From Vibrio sp. JC009 (GTDB lineage Bacteria; Pseudomonadota; Gammaproteobacteria; Enterobacterales; Vibrionaceae), in NCBI RefSeq assembly GCF_029016485.1, contig NZ_CP092106.1:1798001-1862000 (forward strand): a stretch of 64,000 nt of DNA, written 5' to 3'. Position 1 is the stretch's first letter. Every line of letters starts with the position of its first letter. Below the pieces are notes generated by a model. It saw nothing but the letters and a program-made list of their open reading frames with translations, was not told the origin of the DNA and did no database searches. The position numbers were made by a program, and so were the translations under genes. Positions 54,632 through 63,400 of this stretch are shown piece by piece.

Positions 54632-56518
54632 TTACTCTTCAGGTTTTTCCACAATTTCAGCGTCTTCGATCTGCTGAGCACCTTCAGCACTTGCATCTTC
54701 TAAAAGCGTACTGCTGTTCAGCTTCTGTTCAAAGGCATCCACTTCCAGCGGTTTCTCAAAGTACCAGCCCTGGAACAGATTCAGGCCTTCGCCTTTCAGC
54801 AGTTCGAACTGCTCTTCGGTTTCAACGCCGTCAGCAGAAACGGTAATATTCAGCTGCTGAGCCAGTGACATTACCGAGCGCACAACCGCAACGCCGGACT
54901 GAGTGGCATCGGTCAGATTATTAACAATGGTACGGGCGATCTTCAGACGGTCAGGGTTGAACTCACTCAGGTGACCAATGTTGGTGTAGCCGGTACCGAA
55001 GTTATCGATAAACAGCTTCATGCCCATATTGTGCAGCTGACGGATCTTATCCTTGGCCTGTTCGTTATGCTGCATCAGCACATCTTCGGTTACCTCAAAG
55101 GCGATAGAGCCAGGCATAACATCGTACTGCTTAACGGTTTTCTCAACTTCAGTGATAAAGTTAGCAGCCAGAAGCAGTTCGCTGGTGGCGTTAATGGAAA
55201 CGGTCCAGTCCTGATCCCACATGCCCTGCTGCTGCCATTGGGAAACCTGTTGGATGGTATTGCGCATCACCCAGAGCTCAAGCTGAACAGAGACGCCCTC
55301 TTTCTTGGCGATATCAAACAGCTTACCGTTTGGAATCAGGCCACGAACCGGCTCAATCCAGCGGATATAAGATTCGGCACCGATAACGGTCTGGTCTTCA
55401 TTAAACTGAGGCTGGAATACCAGATGGAAGGCGTTCTCACGAATAGCCACATTTAAAGACTCTTCCAGAGGCAGCGCCGTTGCCACGCGGATATCATGCA
55501 AAATTTCAGCAACGCCCTGCAGCTGAACATTGGTATTGCTCAGAGCTTCAGTAAACGCTGAGTTAACGCGCTCAAACACCTGCCCATTCTGGATAATGTT
55601 CTCATTGGTGCGGTTAGAAGACTGCTCAATCAGGTAGCCCATTCTGTCGATCTCTGACGCCATATTAGTAATGGCGTTCACCATAGAGTGCGTCTGCTGC
55701 TGCATATAGTGCGAGTAATCGTTCAGAGAAGTTTCCATCTTCTGATACATATTGGTCTGCTCAGTATAAATCTGATTAACCTGCTCTGACTGCTGCACCG
55801 CAAGGCGGTTATTTTCAGCCAGGCTGTCGCTGAATGCCTGCACCACAGTTGAGCCTGAGTTGTTTTCCAGCAGAGTAAAGAGATCTGTCCAGACCTTGTC
55901 CTTGCTGTTGATCAGGTTTATGGTGTCGTCAATGGATTGCTGAACTTTTCTGAAGTTCTCATTGATAACCTGCTGCTGCTCTTCTGAAATACCGTCGATG
56001 GAATTGCCGGCTCCCGGACCTGATTCATCATCCGCACCCTGAACGTGCTCTTTTTCAAAAAATCCGTTCAGATAGTTAGAAGCAAGCAGAATACTTACCG
56101 AGGCACTTACACCGAGAATAGAGGTCAGGAAGGCAAAGGACATGGAGTCCAGAGCCGTACCGATGGAGCTCAGCAGCGCTTCCATTTTTTCCGAGAAGTC
56201 ACCGTCTGCGCCCATACCAGCTGCAATACCGGCGATCATTTCTGACAGACCGATAAAGGTACCGATAAGACCGAAAGAGACCGCCAGTGATGAGGCCAGT
56301 GTCACCTGACTTCTGAAGTGAGCGAGATGACTTGCATCCTTATACTTACGAATAAAGTTATACGCAAAAACAGAAAGCGGATAAAAGTAGGTCAGCGTGA
56401 TCAGTACCGTAATTTCAGGAGAAAGCGTAAGGCACTGAGAGACCAGTGCGTTCGCTGCCGGAAAGAAGTAAACAAACGCGGGTATGCCTAAATAAAGGAT
56501 TAAGCCAAAGATATACAT
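54632..56518 (-). CDS. ExbB/TolQ-like proton channel fused to a degenerate EAL domain
   Basis: 628 residues. Four N-terminal spans with the TolQ/ExbB/MotA signatures GLIGTFIGLSEM (83-94) and SIGTALDSMSFAFLTSILGVSAS (118-140). A long coiled coil follows (about 180-340), then an EAL domain (about 355-595). EAL residues kept: E382, N443, E475, D505, K526, E566, Q583. Changed: EAL reads ESY, DDFGTG reads DNFGTG, and AEGVE reads ADGVE. Loss of the second Asp predicts poor or no phosphodiesterase activity, so c-di-GMP sensing is more likely. It starts immediately after the ExbD-like gene stop (TAG-ATG). This fusion is not one I know. Confidence 0.88.
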   Translation of the reverse strand: MYIFGLILYLGIPAFVYFFPAANALVSQCLTLSPEITVLITLTYFYPLSVFAYNFIRKYKDASHLAHFRSQVTLASSLAVSFGLIGTFIGLSEMIAGIAAGMGADGDFSEKMEALLSSIGTALDSMSFAFLTSILGVSASVSILLASNYLNGFFEKEHVQGADDESGPGAGNSIDGISEEQQQVINENFRKVQQSIDDTINLINSKDKVWTDLFTLLENNSGSTVVQAFSDSLAENNRLAVQQSEQVNQIYTEQTNMYQKMETSLNDYSHYMQQQTHSMVNAITNMASEIDRMGYLIEQSSNRTNENIIQNGQVFERVNSAFTEALSNTNVQLQGVAEILHDIRVATALPLEESLNVAIRENAFHLVFQPQFNEDQTVIGAESYIRWIEPVRGLIPNGKLFDIAKKEGVSVQLELWVMRNTIQQVSQWQQQGMWDQDWTVSINATSELLLAANFITEVEKTVKQYDVMPGSIAFEVTEDVLMQHNEQAKDKIRQLHNMGMKLFIDNFGTGYTNIGHLSEFNPDRLKIARTIVNNLTDATQSGVAVVRSVMSLAQQLNITVSADGVETEEQFELLKGEGLNLFQGWYFEKPLEVDAFEQKLNSSTLLEDASAEGAQQIEDAEIVEKPEE

Positions 56519-56962
56519 CTAGTTTATCTCCCATTCCACTGTCGATAATACATTTGTTGTTGTTTGCATTGAGGTTTCAACCTTTATTTCTGACGGCAAC
56601 TTTAAATAGGCTAAAAGTCGCATTAAATTGACGGTATTTTTTTTCACATCATCCCTGCTGTGAATAATTATTTTTACTTTTTTTGCCTCGAGCATTTGTG
56701 AACGGATCTGCTCGATAAATTCCTTTTCTAATTTAAAGTTAATCAGGTATTCGAACTGGTGTTCATCCAGATTAGCGCGCATCACATCGTGGTAAACGAT
56801 GGGGCTGTACTTGTTTTCATCAATATCGTTGATTGAGTGCTGCTTTGCGGCCGAACTTAATGAGGTGGCTGTCTGCAGCATAAAGAAAATACTGACCAGA
56901 ACCATTAAGATCAAAGCGGAAGACAGTGCATCCACAAAGGGGGCCAGAGTATCATCATCCAT
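56519..56962 (-). CDS. ExbD/MotB-like single-span membrane protein
   Basis: 147 residues from the ATG at 56962, which overlaps the upstream stop by eight bases. The frame extends to 57031, but that would overlap by 77 bp. One span near residues 9-29 (PFVDALSSALILMVLVSIFFML) holds Asp11 at the position of the proton-carrying Asp of ExbD/TolR/MotB. The periplasmic remainder (FEYLINFKLEKEFIEQIRSQMLEAKKVKIIIHSRDDVKKN...) has a beta-alpha-beta look but no OmpA peptidoglycan-binding motif that I can see. It is a natural partner of the ExbB-like half of the next gene. Confidence 0.78.
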   Translation of the reverse strand: MDDDTLAPFVDALSSALILMVLVSIFFMLQTATSLSSAAKQHSINDIDENKYSPIVYHDVMRANLDEHQFEYLINFKLEKEFIEQIRSQMLEAKKVKIIIHSRDDVKKNTVNLMRLLAYLKLPSEIKVETSMQTTTNVLSTVEWEIN

Positions 56963-57419
56963 CACTCTCTCCTGTATTTCCGGTTGAAGGCGCTTTTTTA
57001 CCGCTCTCTTCAGGGAAGAGATGGATATCAATAAAGCAACTGTTCATTCTGTCATCTTGTGACACAACATTAATATGCTCGATGGGGTATGAGCCGGCGA
57101 AAAACTGGTTTAGCGAAATATAATTAAAAGTCGCAATATGCACCATTTCATTTTCATTGGTATTAAAACCAAAATTGCACCCGGTCTGATAAGACTTAAC
57201 CCTGTCATTAAAACTCATGCCGTCCACCGTCAGCACCAGGTCTTTCAGCACTTCCCGGCTGACATATGGCGTTTGCAGGTTATAACGGTAAGTCACTTCA
57301 TCAATCTTAATCAGACCTGTGGTTGGCATGATAGATTGCACAAAGCCGATAAGGCTGGATATAACAACCAGTATTATCACGGCCAGTGAGGCTGTAATAG
57401 CGGCAACAAACCCTATCAT
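56955..57419 (-). CDS. small inner-membrane protein of the ExbB-EAL operon
   Basis: 154 residues. One N-terminal span (GFVAAITASLAVIILVVISSLIGFV) and a periplasmic domain of about 120 residues with two cysteines (SYQTGCNFGF and MNSCFIDIHL) that could form a disulfide. No family recognised. It lies between the HlyD-like and ExbD-like genes with zero-gap (TAG-ATG) and overlapping junctions. A structural part of the machine, for instance linking the channel to the adaptor, is inferred from order alone. Confidence 0.7.
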   Translation of the reverse strand: MIGFVAAITASLAVIILVVISSLIGFVQSIMPTTGLIKIDEVTYRYNLQTPYVSREVLKDLVLTVDGMSFNDRVKSYQTGCNFGFNTNENEMVHIATFNYISLNQFFAGSYPIEHINVVSQDDRMNSCFIDIHLFPEESGKKAPSTGNTGESDG

Positions 57420-58658
57420 CTACCACACCTCAAACTTAATTTCATCTGGTAACACACTTAATATAAACCCGAGCACACTGACTTTATCGTTAACAACAAA
57501 AACCTGAACATCCATACCAAGATCAAGAGACAAATCCAGGAACTCATCATCGGGCTGAATGGTCACCCGGTAATAACGTTGCCCTGCGTGGCTTTGATCT
57601 TCATAACTAATAGAGTCAGAACTCAATTCTATAATGGTGCCGTTGAAGATTTCATTAAATCCCGGCGAATTAATCTTCAACCGCACTTTTCGTCCAATAC
57701 TTAAGAAATGGCGGTAGCGGGAATCAAACTTAGCTTCAACCTGCTGCGATGCCCCTTTCTTTTTCAGAACAAACAGAGGCGCAGCTTCCTGAATAAAGGT
57801 GCCGGTGGAGAGCCCTTCGGTCAGCTCCAGAATGCTGCCGTCAATAGGAGAACGGATAACCGATTTAAGCTTCTTCTCTTCCAGCAGTCTTTTGGTGTAT
57901 TTCTGCTGGGTAATAAGGGGCTGAATTTTGTCTATCTGCTCTTCAAGCGACAACAGGCGCTCTGAACGGCGCATCTGGAATACCATCAGTTTGTCATTAA
58001 GCTTTTTGGTGGCATCGATGGAAGAGATCTGGTGGTTAATCACTTCCGTCTTAACGTTGGAGAGCTCAGTGTCTACATCGTAAAAACTGACGGTTGCCCC
58101 TTTACCACGGCGCAACGCGTTTTTCTTTTTAGTCAGGATTTCTTCTTTGTTCAGCAGTTCGCGCTCTTTTCGCTGCCTTTCCTGCTCAACATTGAGGATG
58201 TAGTGCTGCTCTTGCAGATAGTCTTCGTAAAAACTCAGGATATACAGGCCACCCGCGCTGGCTAAAAGCGCTGTGCCTTCACAGCCATGATCCAGTTTCT
58301 CTCTGGTCACCGAAGCAAACTGTGGCCCGGTTAAGAAACAGCGCTCGTTGTGATACACATTGAGCAGCTTTTCATTCTGCTCCAGCTCTTCACTGGTCTG
58401 CTTCAGACGGTATTCATCTTCCAAATTGCGGTACTTTAACAGCGGCTGCCCTTCCGTCACTTCCTGCCCCTGAGCCACCATCAGCTCCACAATATAACTG
58501 CTGGTTGGCGCTTTAACCGAGACGTTACTCTGCTTAATACCGGTAAGACCGGTGCCCGGCGCAACCACCTCCACTTCCTTATAAAGCAGAATATAAACGA
58601 CCGCCACAATGGCCAGTGCCGCTAATATCAGTTTATTTCGGTGTTTGCGTAGGTTCAT
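57420..58658 (-). CDS. HlyD-like periplasmic adaptor (membrane fusion protein)
   Basis: 412 residues. One span (10-28), a half-lipoyl motif VKAPTSSYIVELMVAQGQEVTEGQPLL, a long alpha-hairpin (about 75-270), the returning half SVIRSPIDGSILELTEGLSTGTFI and a beta-barrel domain with GRKVRLKINSPGFNEIFNGTI. Such adaptors bridge an inner-membrane engine and a TolC-type channel, normally with an ABC transporter in type I secretion. No ABC gene is adjacent; ExbB/ExbD-like genes take its place. Confidence 0.88.
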   Translation of the reverse strand: MNLRKHRNKLILAALAIVAVVYILLYKEVEVVAPGTGLTGIKQSNVSVKAPTSSYIVELMVAQGQEVTEGQPLLKYRNLEDEYRLKQTSEELEQNEKLLNVYHNERCFLTGPQFASVTREKLDHGCEGTALLASAGGLYILSFYEDYLQEQHYILNVEQERQRKERELLNKEEILTKKKNALRRGKGATVSFYDVDTELSNVKTEVINHQISSIDATKKLNDKLMVFQMRRSERLLSLEEQIDKIQPLITQQKYTKRLLEEKKLKSVIRSPIDGSILELTEGLSTGTFIQEAAPLFVLKKKGASQQVEAKFDSRYRHFLSIGRKVRLKINSPGFNEIFNGTIIELSSDSISYEDQSHAGQRYYRVTIQPDDEFLDLSLDLGMDVQVFVVNDKVSVLGFILSVLPDEIKFEVW

Positions 58659-58689
58659 TGCTTACTTATGCTTCCGGGAAAATTCTCAA

Positions 58690-60210
58690 TCACAGTAACT
58701 TCTGTGATTTCAGGGTTTCTAATTCGTACAGGGTATCGAACAAGTTTAAATCAATTTCAAGCAGAGTTTGTTTAGCGTTGTTCAACTTTTTAATACTGTC
58801 TACGATATCCTTGTAGGTTACCTGGTCCGTGTATATCTCTTCTTTCTGGTTCTCAATCAGTCCGGCCAGGATATCGACCTGATCCGCTGTTTTCTGGCGT
58901 TTAATCTGCTGCTGGTTGTAGTTGGTCAGATTCGTTCTGAACTGATCCATATATTGCTTATACTGCTTATCAAATCTTAGCTTTTCCGCCTCATACATTT
59001 TATAAGCCGAGTCCTGATCTGCCTGGGTACCCTGGTTAAACAGATCCAGCTCCAGGTTCAGCTGAATATAAGACTCATCAGTATCGCCCCAGGAGTGGCT
59101 ATTGGTGTCGCCATTGGTCATCAGGTAGTTTTCAGAGGTCAGTTCAACGGTAAAACGTTCACGGGTAGCCTGAGCGTTATAGAGTGAGGATTTCAGGTTT
59201 TTCTGAATCTTTCTTAGCTCAGAGTTAGTGGCTATCAGCTCTTTTGGCGTTATTTCCGGAACGTCCATCGCCAGATATGGCTCAAGGCGTTGGTAGTTGA
59301 CACCAATTTTATCCATGGAGATATTTTCATCCGTCCCCAGATCGATCCCCGTCTCTTCACTCAGCTTTTTAAAGTACTGCTCAATATTTGAAACTACCGA
59401 GTATACAGAGTCATCAAACTCCGCTACGGAAAGCTTAGCTTCCATTGCATCGGTCTGGGTGGAAACACCCTCGTTTGTGGAATTCACCTGCTTCAGGTAA
59501 TAGATCTCTATTTCTTTACGGAACTCTTCCGCTGTTTTTTCATATTGCCGTGTCAGTTCTACTTTGGTTAAATATTTTAAAACGGTGTAATAAATGGATA
59601 TTTCCTGAGCTTCTAAGCTGATATTTCCTGCATCCAGTGACTGTTGACTGGCGGCAATTTTATCTTTTACTGCACTGCCATAAAGTTTTGAATTCAGCTT
59701 GAGTATGAACTTCTGAGTTTCTGTGGCATCCGGTGTCGGGCTGCCGTAATATTTTGTGGTCTCAGAGTTCATTGTCGCCGTCGGGTAGTAATACTTCTCT
59801 TCTTTGTCTTTTAGAATGGTCTTTGAGTCTACTTCTTTACCAAGTGCGTGATATTCCTTTGAGCTGCTTAGGGCCAGTTCAAAAACATCATCAAAATTAA
59901 GCAGGTAGCCGTCTTTTGGCGTCAATAAAACCGGCTCAGAAACGGCCTCTTCCGGCTCGCTGAGCTCAATGGCTAAATTTTCGGTTTCCTGAGTTTCCGG
60001 TGCTTTGGTTTCTGCAATTTCTGATTCAACGGTTTCAGTTTGTTGAGGTTTTTCCTCAGCAGATTCTGCAACCATTTCTGCTGCCGGTTTATTATTTACG
60101 TCAGAAGAAAGCTGAGGTTCTTTATTCAGAGATTTACATCCCCACAATAAAACACAACCGCAACAAGTTAGCACAAATTTATAACATGCCACTTTCTTAT
60201 AATTTCTCAT
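58690..60210 (-). CDS. TolC-like outer-membrane efflux lipoprotein
   Basis: About 506 residues from the ATG at 60210. A TTG twelve bases earlier (60222) is an alternative. Signal sequence with lipobox LLWGC (Cys25), then an acidic Glu/Thr/Pro linker (about 30-95), then two OEP repeats (YLLNFDDVFELALSSSKEY; YIQLNLELDLFNQGTQADQDSAYKMYEAEKL). The outer membrane factor fold and position before the HlyD-like gene support a tripartite duct. It is the first gene of the five-gene operon; 31 bp separate it from the next. Confidence 0.85.
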   Translation of the reverse strand: MRNYKKVACYKFVLTCCGCVLLWGCKSLNKEPQLSSDVNNKPAAEMVAESAEEKPQQTETVESEIAETKAPETQETENLAIELSEPEEAVSEPVLLTPKDGYLLNFDDVFELALSSSKEYHALGKEVDSKTILKDKEEKYYYPTATMNSETTKYYGSPTPDATETQKFILKLNSKLYGSAVKDKIAASQQSLDAGNISLEAQEISIYYTVLKYLTKVELTRQYEKTAEEFRKEIEIYYLKQVNSTNEGVSTQTDAMEAKLSVAEFDDSVYSVVSNIEQYFKKLSEETGIDLGTDENISMDKIGVNYQRLEPYLAMDVPEITPKELIATNSELRKIQKNLKSSLYNAQATRERFTVELTSENYLMTNGDTNSHSWGDTDESYIQLNLELDLFNQGTQADQDSAYKMYEAEKLRFDKQYKQYMDQFRTNLTNYNQQQIKRQKTADQVDILAGLIENQKEEIYTDQVTYKDIVDSIKKLNNAKQTLLEIDLNLFDTLYELETLKSQKLL

Positions 60211-60222
60211 CTGATCGTACAA

Positions 60223-60457
60223 TTCCTAAACAGCTCACTGATAATACAGTGCCTAAAAGCGCGCGCGTAAATAGCCATGTTAGAGCAGCCTCTAACCTAA
60301 AGCAATAACTCAGGGTTAAGTATACTATTAATATATTTCATTTTTAAATAGCTAATTTTTATCTTTGAGGTTCATCCTGATTAAATAATAGGACAAAAAA
60401 ACGCCAGTCAGGTAACTGACTGGCGTTATTAGGTTTTATTATGAAGCTTGTTTCAGA
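60223..60457. promoter_or_regulatory. Region between adhesin terminator and TolC-like gene
   Basis: The operon promoter should lie here on the minus strand. The section 60320-60390 is very AT-rich (tattaatagtatac on the minus strand would give a TATAAT-like -10), but no unambiguous -35/-10 pair was assigned. No gene. Confidence 0.35.
60394..60427 (-). terminator. Intrinsic terminator of the adhesin gene
   Basis: On the minus strand AACGCCAGTCAG (60427-60416), a four-base loop, CTGACTGGCGTT (60411-60400), then a T run. The stem is 12 perfect base pairs. It lies about 30 bp after the adhesin stop, so most adhesin transcripts should end here, separate from the secretion-like operon that follows. 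Confidence 0.93.
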
Positions 60458-63400
60458 TTACAAGTCAGGATCTGAGAACGTTGTTTCGTTACCTGCCGCA
60501 TCCTCAATGGTAATGACAATATCATGAGACGAGTCAGCCGCTCCGGAAGTATCTATGGTTGCTTTACCGGTCGTATCAATATCAGACATATCGACATCTA
60601 CCTCCTGACCATCCAGAAGCGCTGTAATATTGCTGATGCCTGAGCCAGTGCCGTCTGCAACATCAAAACTAATCTCATTAGCCGATTCATCATCCACCAC
60701 ATTGCTTATCGTCGGAGCTACCGTATCCACATTCAATGTGCCATTAACGGTAGATGAAGTATTACCTGCACTGTCCGTAATTGAGATTGAGTAGGTATGT
60801 TCACCATCCGCTAAGGCTGTATCCGGCGTTATGCTCCAGCTTCCGTCATCAGAATCAGAAGTTACGCTGTAAGATGCCTCAGTCCCGGTACCAGAATCAG
60901 TGATAGTAAGGGTCACGGTCGCACTGGTTTCCGTTGTACCTTCAAAGGTCGGCTGGTTATCGTTGGTCCAGTCTCCGGTGGCCAGTGTGCCGGTATCATC
61001 GGTGGAACCGCTGGTAACGTCATCCGTCACTGTGACACCACCGGTTAATGTCGGTGCATCTGTGTCCACATCCAGAAGCACATCCAGGTTAGACAGGCTG
61101 ACATTCCCTGCACTATCGGTTGCTGTAATCGCAACTGAAACATCATCCTGTGTACCAGACAAACCTAGGTCATCTGCCGTTACACTCCAGTCACTGCCAG
61201 CACTTACCTCAATACTATAGTCATCCGAGCCGTCATTATTGGCATCAAATACTAAGGTGACATCTTCGTCAGCCTGGCCTGAAATGGAATTCACGCTGGT
61301 AGAGGTTGTTACGCCCGGAGCAACATTATCATAAACCACCGTTTCTGATGTGGTGTTGGTATTACCATAAATATCGGTTACCGCCACCAGAATCGTATAG
61401 GTGCCTGCCGCTGCAAGTGTCACTGTACCCGATGTGCTTGTGGAGCTGCTGCTCCAGGTTGAACCGCCGTCAATGGAGTACTTCCAGCTTGCACCTGACT
61501 CAATACCGGAAACTTCAATGGTATTGTCGTTGGTATAACCCGCCTCACCAGATGCATTGTAGGTAAATGTCACACTACTCACATCAGGCGCGGTGGTATC
61601 CAGCGCAACGTTCAGAGTGCCGTTTGTGGTTGAGGAAGTATTTCCTGCACTGTCTGTGATGGAGATGGAGTAACCATAGCTGCCATCCTGCAATTCGGCT
61701 CCTGAAGTAATGCTCCAGTTACCGTCAGAGGTGGTAACAGTATAAGTTTCTGTTCCAATGGTCAGCGTTACCGTCGCTCCCGCTTCAGTGGTACCTGAGA
61801 AGGTTGGCTGGCTATCGGCTGTTGAGTAGTTATCAGCCGATGTCGCCGTTAGCGCTCCGCTGACATCACTGACCGCGTAGCTTGCTGATGTTGGAGCCAG
61901 TGTATCCACATCCAGAGTCAGAGTGCCCAGGTCGGTAACATTACCGGCACTGTCTGTTGCTGTTACCGAGACAGATTTATCACCGTCAGTATCCGTCAGC
62001 CCAAGATCAGCCGCAGTCACACTCCAGTTATCACCGGCACTGACCACTTTTTCCAGATCCACAGAGCCGTTGTTATCAACATCAAACTTAAGCGTTACTG
62101 TTTCATCCGTATCACCGGAAATGGTGTTCACACTGGTCGATGCGTTTACAACAGGATCTGTGCTGTCATAAATCACCGTTTCTGATGTGATGCTGGTATT
62201 ACCTGCGCTATCGGTTACCGAAACCAGAATCGTGTTAGTGCCTTCACTGGTCAGCGTGATGGTACCAGAGGTTGTGTCAAAGCTGTCACTCCAGGTTGAA
62301 CCGCCATCTGTGGAGTACTTCCAGCTGGAGTTAGCTTCAATGCCTGAAACTTCGATGGTGCTGTCATTGGTGTACCCGGCATCACCATTTTCATCATAGG
62401 TGAAGGTGACGGCATCCGGTGCATCAGTATCGAGCGTCACGCTCAATGATGCCGTGGCAGAAGTGCCCGCTTCATTGGTCTGGTTCACTTCAATTGCATA
62501 AAGCGCATCAGAGCCAATATCTGTCAGCGTAATAATGGCGACACCATCAGCATCCGGAGTCAGGGTATAACTCGTTCCATTGACTGTGCATGAGTAGCTT
62601 GATTCGGTAATACCGCTTACTGTGATGCTTGGATCGTTGGTAATTTCTGTATCATCACCCGTCTGGTTGTAGGAAATAACCGGTGTAGTCGGAGTACTCA
62701 GATCCACGGTTACAGCTGAACCTATCGTAATTGGTTCACTTTCGCTGCCACTGACATCTAGCTGTTTAACCAGAATCGTATTCTCAGTATAAGTACCCGC
62801 CGGAAGTTCAAAAGTACCGCTGTAAGTTCCTGAACCTGCATCGTTAACCGTTGAGCCTGAGTACCAGTTTGTTCCATCAAAGGAGTACATCCAGCTATTA
62901 CCGGAAGTAATACCTGAAACGACTACTGTAGAATCATTGGTTACATAGTCAGCCGCGCCAGAGTCACTCTGAAGGCCAACCGAGAAGGATGCATCTGTTG
63001 TCACCGTTGTTTCAGTGATAGTGATATCTGACAAAATGGTTTCTGTTGAGTTACCTGCACTGTCTGTCACCGTGACCTTCACTTCGGAATAAGTACCAGG
63101 AGCTAATTCGAAGGTATCGCTATCCAGCTTATTCGCTCCGGTTGTCCAGTCGGAATCCCCTTCCAGTTTGTACTCATAAGTCCAGCTATCACTGCTATCA
63201 GCAAGAGTGACATCGACTTTGCCGTCATTGGTGATGCTGTCACCGTCAACACCGGTATCATCCTGAAGCGCTACCGTCGCTGCACCTGGTGCGGTTGTAT
63301 CCACAGTAACTGCAGAAGATGAACTAACAGTGGCACTTACATCACCACTTGAATCCACCTGTTTAACCTGAATATAACCGACATCATAAGTACGGTCTTC

